NCBI GenBank assembly: GCA_903850565.1
Contig: CAINLV010000029.1
Location: 142,471 to 206,470, forward strand
DNA: 64,000 nt
Reading direction: 5' to 3'
Source of the DNA: an uncultured Actinomycetes bacterium
GTDB lineage: Bacteria > Actinomycetota > Actinomycetes > Nanopelagicales > Nanopelagicaceae
The notes beneath the pieces were generated by a model that saw nothing but the letters and a program-made list of their open reading frames with translations, was not told the DNA's origin and did not search any database. The position numbers were made by a program, and so were the translations under genes. Positions within the stretch are counted from its first letter, which is position 1; each line of letters starts with the position of its first letter. Of the stretch, positions 50,217-59,204 are shown one piece after another.

Positions 50217-50334
50217 TGTGGAGTAATGGTGGATATCTCCCGCTAGTAGGTGGAGAGACCTGTGTATAAAAGGTGGATAACTTGGCAATTCACCCAGATC
50301 CACGCTCATTTGATCGGCTGGGACCTGTGGAGAA
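50217..50334. promoter_or_regulatory. Cluster of DnaA-box-like sequences upstream of dnaB
   Basis: On the minus strand, compared with TTATnCACA: TTATACACA (50269-50261, exact), TTATCCACC (50280-50272, one mismatch), TTCTCCACA (50334-50326, one mismatch) and TACTCCACA (50225-50217, two mismatches). The first two are 11 bp apart, one helical turn, in the same orientation. All lie within the 213 bp between the rplI terminator and dnaB. Confidence 0.5.
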
Positions 50335-50364
50335 AGAAACTTCTACCAGTCTCAAAATATGAAA

Positions 50365-50394
50365 CGGGCCTATCTCACAAAGGAGATAGGCCCG
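50365..50394 (-). terminator. Terminator of the rpsF-ssb-rpsR-rplI operon
   Basis: A perfect 12-bp stem (CGGGCCTATCTC / GAGATAGGCCCG) with a 6-nt loop, 21 bp after the rplI stop on the minus strand. The following sequence is GTTTCATATTTTG in the minus direction, a broken T-tract. It separates ribosomal-protein transcription from dnaB. Confidence 0.85.
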
Positions 50395-50415
50395 AATAGC
50401 GGTGAAGGTTTTAGC

Positions 50416-50859
50416 TTACGCAGAAACAACCACGTTTACAGTTGCGGCAACCTGGCTATGCAATCCAACCTTGACGGCATACTTTCCAAGCTTCTTAATG
50501 TGTCCATCAATCTTGATGCGGTGACGATCAATATCGATACCTGTGGCCGACTTTAGGGCCGAGGCGACATCTTTATCGGTAACCGAACCAAAGAGGGAAC
50601 CAGTAGCGCCAACCTTAACTTTTACAACGACCTCAGCAGCCTCAAGGGTTGCTTTGATCTCTTTGGCATGATCCAAGTCGCGAATTTCGCGAGCTGAACG
50701 GGCCCGACGGATACCTTCAATTTGAAGTTCTCCACCTTGGCTCCATGCAATGGCATTGCCCCGTGGCAAAAGGAAGTTACGTGCGTAACCATCTTTTACG
50801 GTAACAACATCTCCAGCATGACCAAGTCCAGCAACTTCGCGAGTAAGAATGAGTTTCAT
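50416..50859 (-). CDS. rplI: 50S ribosomal protein L9
   Basis: 147 aa, full length. The N-terminal domain starts MKLILTREVAGLGHAGDVV with GYARNFLLPRGNAIAWS near residue 28; the connecting helix follows, and the C-terminal domain has GSLFGSVTDKDVA and IDGHIKKLGKY. It binds 23S rRNA. It lies 12 bp after rpsR and is the last gene before the hairpin terminator. Confidence 0.97.
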   Translation of the reverse strand: MKLILTREVAGLGHAGDVVTVKDGYARNFLLPRGNAIAWSQGGELQIEGIRRARSAREIRDLDHAKEIKATLEAAEVVVKVKVGATGSLFGSVTDKDVASALKSATGIDIDRHRIKIDGHIKKLGKYAVKVGLHSQVAATVNVVVSA

Positions 50860-50871
50860 ATGTCGCTCTCC

Positions 50872-51159
50872 TTATCGGGCGGTTGAGGTGTAAGGCAGAA
50901 GTGCCATCTCGCGGCTGTTCTTAACCGCGGCGGCAATCTGGCGTTGATGTTGGGTGCAAGCACCGGTTACTCGACGGGCACGAATCTTGCCGCGGTCAGA
51001 GATAAATTTACGAAGAAGGGCGATGTCCTTGTAATCAATATATGTTGCCTTTTCACGGCAGAACGAACATGGCTTCTTCTTGAACTTCTTCATTGCTGCA
51101 GCCGACATCTTTGTTTGCTTTGGTTTTGGCTTCAGCGTTTTATTGCTTCTTGCTCCCAC
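50872..51159 (-). CDS. rpsR: 30S ribosomal protein S18 (zinc-binding form)
   Basis: 95 aa. GTG start at 51159 with AAGGAG 7 nt upstream. The N-terminus is Lys-rich; then [16 protein letters not shown], the core [17 protein letters not shown] and CTQHQRQ. The CxxC...CxxH set marks the zinc-binding (C+) form of S18. S18 pairs with S6 on the 30S platform. The gene follows ssb by about 110 bp. Confidence 0.96.
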   Translation of the reverse strand: MGARSNKTLKPKPKQTKMSAAAMKKFKKKPCSFCREKATYIDYKDIALLRKFISDRGKIRARRVTGACTQHQRQIAAAVKNSREMALLPYTSTAR

Positions 51160-51271
51160 TGTGGTGCTCCTTAGTTACATCATCGCGATTGTGGTCGAGA
51201 TGAAAATTGGATGCCCCGTCATATTGATGACAGGAATGGATGTTCTGAAATTAAACTTTCAGAAATTTTTA

Positions 51272-51766
51272 CTAGAACGGAGGTTGATCATCGGATCCAG
51301 TGGTGGCCCATCCGCCGCCGACTGGAGCTGCTGACCAAGGATCATCCGTAGATGCGGTTTCAGGTGCTGAGAATCCACCAGCGGCTGCGCCACCTTGACG
51401 TGTCGTCTTGGTAACTCTTGCGGTGGCGTTGCGAAGCGATGGACCCACTTCATCAACTTCCACCTCAAAAACTGTGCGCTTTTCGCCTTCTTTGGTTTCA
51501 TAAGAACGTTGCTTCAAACGACCAGAAACAATAACTCGCATTCCACGGGTTAAAGATTCGGCAACATTTTCTGCAGCTTGGCGCCAAATTTGGCACGAGA
51601 GAAAGAGGCTATCGCCATCTTTCCACTCGTTGGTGTTCTTATCGAGATAACGCGGAGTAGATGCAACAGTGAACTTTGCAACTGCTGCACCAGACGGGGT
51701 GAAGCGAAGCTCGGGATCGTTAACTAAGTTACCGATCATTGTTATGTTGGTATCTCCTGCTGCCAT
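51272..51766 (-). CDS. ssb: Single-stranded DNA-binding protein
   Basis: 164 aa. OB-fold at residues 1-~115 ([54 protein letters not shown]). A Gly/Ala/Pro-rich linker leads to an acidic tip ending DDQPPF, the protein-interaction tail that recruits replication and repair partners. It lies between rpsF and rpsR on the same strand. Confidence 0.96.
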   Translation of the reverse strand: MAAGDTNITMIGNLVNDPELRFTPSGAAVAKFTVASTPRYLDKNTNEWKDGDSLFLSCQIWRQAAENVAESLTRGMRVIVSGRLKQRSYETKEGEKRTVFEVEVDEVGPSLRNATARVTKTTRQGGAAAGGFSAPETASTDDPWSAAPVGGGWATTGSDDQPPF

Positions 51767-51797
51767 TTTCTCTTCTCTTTTCTGCTACCGGGCTAAA

Positions 51798-52082
51798 TTA
51801 TTCTGGTCGGACGACTTTGGTTCGAAGAACCGCTTCATTCAAATTAAGTTGACGATCCAACTCTTTGATTGCATCTGGACCACAGTGCATATCAACGACA
51901 GCGTAAATTCCTTCGGGCTTCTTATTGATTTCGAAGGACATACGGCGGCGGCCCCAAATGTCGAGCTTGTCGACTCGGCCACCACTATCTTTGATGATCT
52001 TGAGATATGTCTCAAGGCTTGGTGCGACTGTGCGCTCTTCTAATTCAGGATCGAGAATGACCATGATTTCATAATGACGCAT
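51798..52082 (-). CDS. rpsF: 30S ribosomal protein S6
   Basis: 94 aa. Starts [17 protein letters not shown] and has [17 protein letters not shown] near residue 44 and LRTKVVRPE at the end. It pairs with S18. GGAGG lies 12 nt before the ATG, a rather long spacing. First gene of the rpsF-ssb-rpsR-rplI operon. The upstream leader has two small hairpins that could be part of an S6:S18 feedback site. Confidence 0.96.
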   Translation of the reverse strand: MRHYEIMVILDPELEERTVAPSLETYLKIIKDSGGRVDKLDIWGRRRMSFEINKKPEGIYAVVDMHCGPDAIKELDRQLNLNEAVLRTKVVRPE

Positions 52083-52190
52083 GCGTTAACCCCACCTCCT
52101 CTGGACTAAAGCGGCCGCGGGATTTCCGCGACAGGAGGGTTATGCGCTCTCCTGCTGGTTTCACGGTGTGATCCCGGTTGGAGAGGAAGG
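52083..52190 (-). promoter_or_regulatory. rpsF leader with two hairpins
   Basis: Between the GT87 gene end and rpsF. CGCGG-5-CCGCG (52116-52130) and CAGGAG-11-CTCCTG (52132-52154) lie directly next to each other. The rpsF leaders of many bacteria carry an S6:S18-binding structure used for feedback; whether this one has the needed bulge and loop bases cannot be decided by eye. Confidence 0.35.
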
Positions 52191-53411
52191 TTAAGCGTAG
52201 CCGTCCGTAGCGGTGGAGAGAAATTCCAGTTCTTGTGGGTCAATTTCTCTTGTGGATGAGCGTGAAATCAGGCGGGCAACCAGCCAAAATGTGGTCCCGA
52301 GCCTGAGAAATATTGCCGCCGCATAGGCTTTTGTTGGAAGCCCGAAATGAGCACCGGTGTAACTGGCTAAATACTCCCAAACGGCTAAATGGTAAATCAG
52401 CTCACCGGCCTGCCAGATCCAGAAATCCTTACGAAGTTCCCGAGCGCGCTCGCCCAGGCTAGAGATTGCCAAGATGGCTACCGGGGTCAGCCACAGAACA
52501 TATTGCGGCGAATACACCTTACTAGCCGAAGTAAAAGCCACGACATAAAGAAATGAGCTCGCTGCCAAAGTTGGCACTTTCTTCAAAAGAAAGAAGATGT
52601 AAATCAAGATTGCAGTCATAATTACAAAGAGAAGTAGCGCGAAATTATTTACCGATGAAATTTTTATTCCAAATAAATCCAAGCCGTACCAGAGCGAGCC
52701 GAAATCAGCACCCCTTTCGCTGTTGAGTTTGAAGAAGCGCCACCACCCATGCGGAGTTGTCACAATGAAGGGCAGGTTTAGGAGCAACCAGGTAAAACCA
52801 GAGATGAAAATATAATTGATGAGATTGGCGATTTCTTTTCGACGATAGAAAATTAATGCAATAGGGATTAGTAACACAATTGGGAAGAATTTAGTCGCAA
52901 TGGATAATCCCAACAGAGCTGCACTCCAAAAATATTTTTCCTTATCAAAGAAATAAATGGCCGCGATTGCCGAAATAACCGCCCACATATCCCAATTGAT
53001 ATAAAGAGATGCCAAAACCGCCGGACTAAGGGGTAGCAAATACCAAAATTCTGGATTCATTCGGGAAATAAGCAGAGCTGTCCCCAGGAAAAGTAATGCG
53101 ATTAAAAAGGCATTAATATCGAAGTAGTCGGTAAACCCTTTAGGTGAGTGCGGAACTAGCCAAGAAGTGGCCCACATAACCATGGCGGTACCCGGTGGAT
53201 ACTCCACAGAGTCGGTTAAATCCGAATAAGGCCAGGCGTGATGATCTAATCCTCGGGCGCCGAATAAAGCCGATAAGTCGGAGTAACACGCATGAACATA
53301 CACATCTGGTGTTCCCCAACCGCTGACGCGGCAATGTTCGAATTTCGCAAACGAGAAGAGTGAAGCGACTAAAGCAAGAATGAGCATTGATCTAGTTGCG
53401 TACTTAATCAT
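52191..53411 (-). CDS. GT87-family polyprenol-phosphate-dependent membrane glycosyltransferase
   Basis: 406 aa with about ten membrane helices. The N-terminal loop with CYSDLSALFGARGL, DLTDSVEYPPGTAM and related Asp/Glu residues fits the GT-C fold of GT87 (DUF2029) mannosyltransferases. FSKVYSPQYVLWLTP-like sequence (ASKVYSPQYVLWLTP near residue 305) is another typical block. Such enzymes add mannose from polyprenyl phosphate to cell-envelope glycolipids. It lies 3 bp after the PBP gene; this pairing with PBP1 and rpsF is conserved in actinobacteria. Confidence 0.8.
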   Translation of the reverse strand: MIKYATRSMLILALVASLFSFAKFEHCRVSGWGTPDVYVHACYSDLSALFGARGLDHHAWPYSDLTDSVEYPPGTAMVMWATSWLVPHSPKGFTDYFDINAFLIALLFLGTALLISRMNPEFWYLLPLSPAVLASLYINWDMWAVISAIAAIYFFDKEKYFWSAALLGLSIATKFFPIVLLIPIALIFYRRKEIANLINYIFISGFTWLLLNLPFIVTTPHGWWRFFKLNSERGADFGSLWYGLDLFGIKISSVNNFALLLFVIMTAILIYIFFLLKKVPTLAASSFLYVVAFTSASKVYSPQYVLWLTPVAILAISSLGERARELRKDFWIWQAGELIYHLAVWEYLASYTGAHFGLPTKAYAAAIFLRLGTTFWLVARLISRSSTREIDPQELEFLSTATDGYA

Positions 53412-53414
53412 GCA

Positions 53415-55376
53415 CTACTGCTTTGCTTTGGACTTTTTTGTTGGTGTAGGAGTTGGTGTGACAGCTAGCGCAGGGTCCAACGTTGGTACCGCGGATTCGA
53501 ATGAAACTGCATCTAACCCACCGATATCCGCTGCTGGTGGGAAGTCCACAATTTTTACACCTTTGAGAACATTCTTCATATACAGATCCCAGATCTTGGC
53601 GGGGAATGAACCACCGGTTACTGCATTAAGTCCGCCGATTCCATTTAAAGATTCTGAAGCGTTGTCTCGGAACATTGCTACTGAAGTTGCCAGTTGTGGG
53701 GTGTAGCCACTGAACCAGGCAGATGCGTTATCTGTAGTAGTTCCGGTCTTTCCTGCCGAAGGTCGCCCAAAATCCGCCAGCGCTGCGGCAGCGGTACCAA
53801 CCGTGGTGACCTCTTGAAGTGCCGAAGTTAAATCAGCCATTACATCTGCTGCAAAAACCTGCTGGGCTTGGACTCTGGCTTCATAGAGCACGCCAGAATT
53901 AGCACCTAGTACTTCTTTTACGATAAACGGTTTGGCATAAATACCTTGCGCTGCAAAGGTAGCAAAAGCTGAAGCCACATCCACAACATGGGGGCTTGCT
54001 ACTCCAAGGGTCACCGATGGAGTTGCCACCATGGCCACAGAAGTTGGAATACCCGCCCGTCTGGCAACGTCAACAACTTTATCTGGGCCTACTTTAATTC
54101 CAAGTGGAACGAAGATCGTGTTCACTGACTCTGCGGTTGCTTGTTTGAGATCAATCAATCCATATTGTTCGTTTCCATAATTGAAAACCGGATAGGGCTT
54201 TCCGAGGTCATCAAATACTTGAGGAGACTGTCCATCCCAAACAGAGGTCAATGGGATTCCTTGTTCCAGAGCCGCCACCAAAGCGAAGGGTTTAAAAGTA
54301 GATCCGGCTTGCGTTGTTGCTTGAGTCGCATTACTAAATTGATTAACTAAGAAATCTTTTCCGCCATAGAGGGCAACGATTTCACCAGTACCTGGGCGGA
54401 TAGAAACTAAACCAATATGTAAATTGGTAGGCACCTTTGCTGGAGTTCTCCGATCAACGGCGTCGACGGCGGCTTCCTGTGCCTTTTTCTCAAGAGTTGT
54501 CTTGATGGTGTACCCACCAACTTGTAATTGTTCGTCGGTAAAACCTAAGAGGTTGAGTTGACGCTGTACCCATGACATTACATAACCTTTAGGGCCAGCC
54601 AAGGAACCAGAAGTAATGCGGTTTTTCACTGTTGGAAATTTTTGTTTGGCGGCATTTTCTGGTGAAAGCCATTTTGCTTTAACCATTCCATCAATCACAT
54701 ATTGCCAACGGGCTTTTAATCGCTTTAGGTTGTTAGGGCCATAGGAAGGATCGTAATAACCAGGGGATCGCAAAATGCTCGCTAGAACTGCAGCTTGTGA
54801 CACATTCAGTTGGTCAACAGTTCTCCCGAAATAAACTTCGGATGCGGTTTCAATTCCATAAGAGCCTCGGCCAAAATAAATTGTGTTTAAATAATTTTCT
54901 AATATTTGATCTTTAGAAAATTGGTTCTCTAATTTAATGGCAATGACTAATTCTTTGATTTTGCGTTGAATACTTCTGGTTGGAGTCAGAAAGGCAGTCT
55001 TTGCATACTGTTGTGTAATTGTGGATCCACCTTGCAATGATCCACCTTTTAAGTTGTTCCACAATGCCCGCGCAATACCAGTAGGACTAAATGCTCTTTC
55101 GGAATAAAAATTTCTATCTTCGGCGGCCATTACTGCGTGGCGCACATTGAGTGGAATATTTGCCAACTTAACGATCGTTCGATTTTCTGAACCCATTCGC
55201 CCTAATTCGCTACCGTCGGCATATTGAATGATGGTGGTTTGACTATTCACAAAGGCATTAGGGTCTGGGATTTTGACGGTGAAGTATGCATAGGCAATTC
55301 CACTGGCAAGAAGAATGAAACCAAATCCAGCCAAAAAGATGGTTATCCGAATGATCGGTTTCTTATAGTTCGCCAC
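53415..55376 (-). CDS. ponA: Class A penicillin-binding protein (PBP1, transglycosylase-transpeptidase)
   Basis: 653 aa, GTG start. Membrane anchor at residues ~8-32. The GT51 domain has catalytic Glu in AAEDRNFYSE near 87, GGSTITQQYAKTAF near 117 and YLNTIYFGRGSYGIE near 165. The transpeptidase domain has the Ser nucleophile in AGSTFKPFALV near 360, SVN near 418 and KTGTT near 548. A Pro/Thr/Lys-rich tail follows. It polymerises and cross-links peptidoglycan. It lies 10 bp after the DUF5318 gene. Confidence 0.95.
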   Translation of the reverse strand: MANYKKPIIRITIFLAGFGFILLASGIAYAYFTVKIPDPNAFVNSQTTIIQYADGSELGRMGSENRTIVKLANIPLNVRHAVMAAEDRNFYSERAFSPTGIARALWNNLKGGSLQGGSTITQQYAKTAFLTPTRSIQRKIKELVIAIKLENQFSKDQILENYLNTIYFGRGSYGIETASEVYFGRTVDQLNVSQAAVLASILRSPGYYDPSYGPNNLKRLKARWQYVIDGMVKAKWLSPENAAKQKFPTVKNRITSGSLAGPKGYVMSWVQRQLNLLGFTDEQLQVGGYTIKTTLEKKAQEAAVDAVDRRTPAKVPTNLHIGLVSIRPGTGEIVALYGGKDFLVNQFSNATQATTQAGSTFKPFALVAALEQGIPLTSVWDGQSPQVFDDLGKPYPVFNYGNEQYGLIDLKQATAESVNTIFVPLGIKVGPDKVVDVARRAGIPTSVAMVATPSVTLGVASPHVVDVASAFATFAAQGIYAKPFIVKEVLGANSGVLYEARVQAQQVFAADVMADLTSALQEVTTVGTAAAALADFGRPSAGKTGTTTDNASAWFSGYTPQLATSVAMFRDNASESLNGIGGLNAVTGGSFPAKIWDLYMKNVLKGVKIVDFPPAADIGGLDAVSFESAVPTLDPALAVTPTPTPTKKSKAKQ

Positions 55377-55386
55377 GGCTGAAAGG

Positions 55387-55809
55387 TTACCGCTTCACCC
55401 AATCGTCATCTTCTACGGTTCGGACTTTTCTAGGGGGCTTGCGCACCTTGCCATCTCCGAGCAAATAGGAGTAAATCAGATGATTCCAACCGCAATCTAG
55501 GCAGATCTCCACGGTGTAGACCCGAAATTCGCCATATTCATTCTCCATCTCTGCTAATTCGGCCAAAGACTTAATCCGCCCTGAGTATTGCCCGAGTTGA
55601 TCACCGAAGGCATATCGCAATTCCATCATTTTCGTCTTTTTGCAGACCGGGCAGGGACGTTTACTCAACTCGCCATGATGTTTAGCGGCTCGGCGAAGAT
55701 AAGGGTCGGCGTCACACGCGTCCATAGCCGAAGCTTTACCTTGAAAGAGCGCCACCAAACTGGCACGACGATCTAAGGAGTAATCAATTGCATCGCGCCG
55801 AGACCACAT
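55387..55809 (-). CDS. DUF5318 zinc-ribbon protein
   Basis: 140 aa from the ATG at 55809; the longer frame does not match the family, which starts with a helix equivalent to RRDAIDYSLDRRASLVALFQG. CPVCKK near residue 73 and CLDCGWNHLI near 125 supply four Cys for a zinc ribbon. The C-terminus is Arg/Lys/Asp-rich. Function unknown; in actinobacteria the gene sits next to the PBP1 gene, as here. TATTTA lies 6 nt before the ATG, suggesting a leaderless mRNA. Confidence 0.85.
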   Translation of the reverse strand: MWSRRDAIDYSLDRRASLVALFQGKASAMDACDADPYLRRAAKHHGELSKRPCPVCKKTKMMELRYAFGDQLGQYSGRIKSLAELAEMENEYGEFRVYTVEICLDCGWNHLIYSYLLGDGKVRKPPRKVRTVEDDDWVKR

Positions 55810-55872
55810 AAGGGATAAATAATAATCCTTTTGGGCGTGGGAGTTCTTTTCAAAGTAACTACTCTTACCGTC

Positions 55873-57132
55873 ATGAAGATTCCCCGGGTGGTTGCAGCTG
55901 GTGGGCGATTCCCGCGTTTGCTTCACATTCGCTGGCTGGGGCAGATCACAGATGGCATCTTTCAATCCGCATTAGCCTCCTTCGTGCTCTTCTCACCGGA
56001 GCGCCAATCGAATGCAGTTGCGGCCGCCCTGGCATTCGCCGTGGTTCTCCTTCCTTACTCTCTGGTTGGTCCATTTGCTGGCGTATTTCTAGATCGTTTT
56101 CCCAGACAACAGATAGTGCAACTTGCAAATTTCTTCCGCGCTGCCGACCTAATTGTGATCGCAATTCTTGTGAAAAGTGGAGCCACTGGTTTACTTCTCA
56201 CTCTTTTTGTTCTTATCGCCTTCGGCACCAATCGATTGATTTTGGCCGGACTTTCTGCCGGGCTTCCGCTACTAGTATCTAAAACCGAATTGATTGCCGC
56301 TAATGCTCTCGCTGTAACTGGAGGAACTATCGGAGTGGTTATCGGTGGGGGGATTGGGATCGGAATTAAGAATTTCTTGGATAAATCCCATGGAACCGAT
56401 ATTTCAGATTCACTGCTGATTGTGTTGGCTTGTTTAGGATACCTAGCGAGTGGAGTACTTACTTCTCGATTAAAACGAAATGAAATCGGCCCAGTCGAGC
56501 AGATACCTTCAACTGCAGGTTGGCGAGAAATGTCAGAGGGATTCAATTTACTTAAAGATCATGGTGATGCCTTGCGCGGAATTTTGGCGACAGCTTTCCA
56601 ACGCGGGGGATTAACCGCATTAACTTTAATGGGATTACTTCTGGAACGAAATCATTATCACTCACCTAATAATCCAGATGCAGGTTTGCGCGGATTCGCA
56701 ATTGCACTAGGTATTGCCGGTGTTGGAGTCGGGCTTGGTTCTATTGTTAGTCCATTTGGTGTTATGAAAATGGGAAGACATCGTTGGATAAGGCTGATGA
56801 TGGTTGGGGCTGTGCCAGCACTCCTACTCTTCGCTTTCTCAACTAAAGAAATTTTTCTCATTGTTGCAGCATTCTTTGTTGGGTTGTGTGGGCAAGCCGT
56901 TAAGGTCACAAATGACGCCTTGGTTCAATCTAAAATTGAGGATGAATATCGCGGTCGAGTTTTTGCATTTTATGACGTTGCCGTAAATGGCGCGATCGTT
57001 CTTGGAGCAATTGTTGCCGCTTTTGTGCTTCCTAAGAGTGGAAATTCTGCGCTATTACCATTACTCATCACTGCTTTATATATCTGGGTGGCAAGCTTCT
57101 TACTTCGGCCTAAGCATTTTTCGGCGCGTTGA
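55873..57132 (+). CDS. MFS transporter
   Basis: 419 aa from the ATG at 55873; the frame extends to 55831 but overlaps the divergent promoter zone. About 12 helices. VGPFAGVFLDRFPRQQIVQ near residue 65 is the conserved MFS loop, and DEYRGRVFAFYDVAVNG near 365 is typical of the NRE/macrolide-efflux-like branch. The substrate is unknown. It is divergent from DUF5318, and its last 23 bp overlap the convergent CCA-adding enzyme gene. TACTCT lies 7 nt before the ATG. Confidence 0.82.
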   Translation: MKIPRVVAAGGRFPRLLHIRWLGQITDGIFQSALASFVLFSPERQSNAVAAALAFAVVLLPYSLVGPFAGVFLDRFPRQQIVQLANFFRAADLIVIAILVKSGATGLLLTLFVLIAFGTNRLILAGLSAGLPLLVSKTELIAANALAVTGGTIGVVIGGGIGIGIKNFLDKSHGTDISDSLLIVLACLGYLASGVLTSRLKRNEIGPVEQIPSTAGWREMSEGFNLLKDHGDALRGILATAFQRGGLTALTLMGLLLERNHYHSPNNPDAGLRGFAIALGIAGVGVGLGSIVSPFGVMKMGRHRWIRLMMVGAVPALLLFAFSTKEIFLIVAAFFVGLCGQAVKVTNDALVQSKIEDEYRGRVFAFYDVAVNGAIVLGAIVAAFVLPKSGNSALLPLLITALYIWVASFLLRPKHFSAR

Positions 57133-58555
57133 TTTCCCACCACTTACGAAGTTCTACTTCAGCCAACTCTGCTCCTAAAGGTCCTTGTTCCATTCGTAGA
57201 TCTAAGAGGTATTTGTAAGCCTTGCCAACTAATGGCGAGGGCGAAATCTGAAGAATTGCCATTATTGCCAGACCATCTAAATCGGGACGAATTTTATCTA
57301 ACTCTTCTTCGGCTTTGAGTTGAACAATTCTCGCTTCGAGCGAGTCATAAGTACGTGCTAATAAATCGGCTTTCCGCTGATTTCTGGTGGTGCAGTCAGC
57401 GCGGGTCAATACATGCAGATGGCCAAGTAAATGATCAGCATCTTTTATATATCTTCTAACTGCAGCATCGGTCCATTCACCAGAACCATACCCATGAAAA
57501 CGCAGGTGGAGAAAGACCAAGGTAGAAACGTCACTGATGGTGTGGTTGTCGAATCGCAATGCGCGTAATCGCTCCTTCGCCATTTTTGACCCGACAACTT
57601 CGTGGTGATGAAACGAAACACCGCCACCGGGAATTAATTCACGAGTTTTAGGCTTACCAATATCGTGAAGAAGTGCGGCTAAACGATTTACAAGATTGGG
57701 GCCACCTAATTGATCTTCTAAAGCTATCGCTTGTTCTAAAACGGTCAACGTGTGTTCATAAACATCTTTGTGGTGGTGGTGTTCATCAATTTCCAGTTTT
57801 AATTTTGGCAATTCCGGAAGAACATATTGCGCCAATCCGGTTTCAACCAAGAGCGCCAATCCAGTTCGTGGATTATTCGACATAAGTATTTTGATAAGTT
57901 CATCTCGAACTCTTTCGGCAGAAATTATTTTTATTCGTTCACTCATCGATGAAATCGCTTCAAGAATTGCTGCGTCGACGGTGAAACCTAATTGACTAGT
58001 GAATCTGGCGGCGCGCATCATTCGCAACGGATCATCTGAGAAAGAATCTTCGGCTTTGCCTGGAGTTCGAAGTCGTTTCAAAGCGAGGTCGGAAACTCCA
58101 TCAAAGAGGTCAATAAAGGTTGGTTCATCCGTGGTGAGTTCCAGGGCCATTGCATTCACCGTGAAATCCCGACGGAACAAATCTGCTTCTATTGAATCTC
58201 CGAAATTGACATCTGGCTTTCGGCTGGCAAGATCGTAAATTTCACTTCGATATGTGGTTACTTCAATGGTGTGATCACCGCGTTTTGCGGCAATTGTGCC
58301 GAACTCCGCTCCAGTCTCCCATATTGCATCAGCCCATTTGAGAAGAATTGCCTTAGTGGCTTCTGGTTTGGCATCGGTGGTGAAATCCAAGTCATTTCCG
58401 AGTCGACCTAAGATGGCATCGCGAACTGGCCCACCTACCAGCGCCAAGGTGTGACCCTTCTTTTTGAATTCTTGGGCGAGTGAGAGCGCCAACGGGAAGT
58501 GATCGGCCAGGCTGGAGACCGCCAGCGCCTCGGCTAGATCTCTTGGAGTTTTCAT
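57110..58555 (-). CDS. cca: CCA tRNA nucleotidyltransferase
   Basis: 481 aa from the ATG at 58555, which has GAGAGGG upstream; the longer frame runs into the NUDIX gene on the other strand. The nucleotidyltransferase core has LVGGPVRDAILGRLGNDLDF near residue 38 with the Asp pair, DLFRRDFTVNAMAL near 130, and DDPLRMMRAARF near 180. An HD domain follows (ALLHDIGKPKT). It adds CCA to tRNAs, needed here because neither tRNA in the window encodes CCA. The gene is called pcnA in some actinobacterial annotations. Confidence 0.93.
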   Translation of the reverse strand: MKTPRDLAEALAVSSLADHFPLALSLAQEFKKKGHTLALVGGPVRDAILGRLGNDLDFTTDAKPEATKAILLKWADAIWETGAEFGTIAAKRGDHTIEVTTYRSEIYDLASRKPDVNFGDSIEADLFRRDFTVNAMALELTTDEPTFIDLFDGVSDLALKRLRTPGKAEDSFSDDPLRMMRAARFTSQLGFTVDAAILEAISSMSERIKIISAERVRDELIKILMSNNPRTGLALLVETGLAQYVLPELPKLKLEIDEHHHHKDVYEHTLTVLEQAIALEDQLGGPNLVNRLAALLHDIGKPKTRELIPGGGVSFHHHEVVGSKMAKERLRALRFDNHTISDVSTLVFLHLRFHGYGSGEWTDAAVRRYIKDADHLLGHLHVLTRADCTTRNQRKADLLARTYDSLEARIVQLKAEEELDKIRPDLDGLAIMAILQISPSPLVGKAYKYLLDLRMEQGPLGAELAEVELRKWWEINAPKNA

Positions 58556-58589
58556 AGTTTCCCTCTCACAATGAGTAAGGCTAGAGCAG

Positions 58590-58595
58590 TACCAT
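58590..58595 (+). promoter_or_regulatory. Putative -10 element of the NUDIX-murJ-trx operon (leaderless)
   Basis: TACCAT lies 6 nt before the ATG at 58602 with no Shine-Dalgarno. No good -35 is seen. It would be the first promoter of the operon NUDIX-DUF6049-murJ-trxB. Confidence 0.4.
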
Positions 58596-58601
58596 CCATC
58601 T

Positions 58602-59204
58602 ATGACCCCGGCACCGAGTGCGGGTGGCGAAGCAAAACGGAAAAAACGTCGGAGACGGCGCCCTGCCAAGCCACACCCTCAACAAATCTCTGCATCTACG
58701 GATGCAACCCCCGTTGATACGCCTGCTCAACCTCTCAAAAAGGCTCCGGTTAAGCCAAATACCAGCCAATATGCCAAACGAGTCGACGAAGTAAGCGCTG
58801 GTGGGCTGGTTATTGATGCTTCTGGCACTAAAGGGCTATTAATAGGTAGGCGCGATTTGAAAGATCACAGCCGTGAACGCCTGTTGTGGTCCTTACCAAA
58901 AGGGCATATTGAATTAGGTGAAACTCCGGAACAGGCTGCAATTCGGGAGGTAGCTGAAGAAACTGGAATTGAGAGTGAGATTTCTCGTTCCTTAGGTGTT
59001 ATTGATTTTTGGTTTATGGCTGGAGGAAAGCGAATCCATAAAACCGTCCACCATTATTTATTCAAGGAAGTTGGTGGTGAATTAGCTCCGCAAATATCGG
59101 AAGTAGATGATGTTGGTTGGTTCCCGCTTTCGGAGATTATCGAAATGTTGGCCTATCCAGATGAGAAGAAATTGATTGCAAAATCAGGGGACTTAATAAA
59201 GTGA
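58602..59204 (+). CDS. NUDIX hydrolase
   Basis: 200 aa. A basic N-terminal region (KRKKRRRRRP at ~12-21) and a Pro/Thr linker precede the NUDIX fold. The NUDIX box GHIELGETPEQAAIREVAEE followed by TGI fits the GX5EX7REUXEEXGU rule exactly (~residues 103-125). It hydrolyses a nucleoside diphosphate-X compound, and the position resembles mutT4 of mycobacteria. The stop overlaps the next gene by 4 bp. Confidence 0.9.
   Translation: MTPAPSAGGEAKRKKRRRRRPAKPHPQQISASTDATPVDTPAQPLKKAPVKPNTSQYAKRVDEVSAGGLVIDASGTKGLLIGRRDLKDHSRERLLWSLPKGHIELGETPEQAAIREVAEETGIESEISRSLGVIDFWFMAGGKRIHKTVHHYLFKEVGGELAPQISEVDDVGWFPLSEIIEMLAYPDEKKLIAKSGDLIK

Noticed and set aside
58556..58669. Longer CCA-adding enzyme start overlapping the NUDIX gene
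   Set aside because: The extension is not family-like and would cover the NUDIX start; the ATG at 58555 has a GAGAGGG ribosome-binding site.
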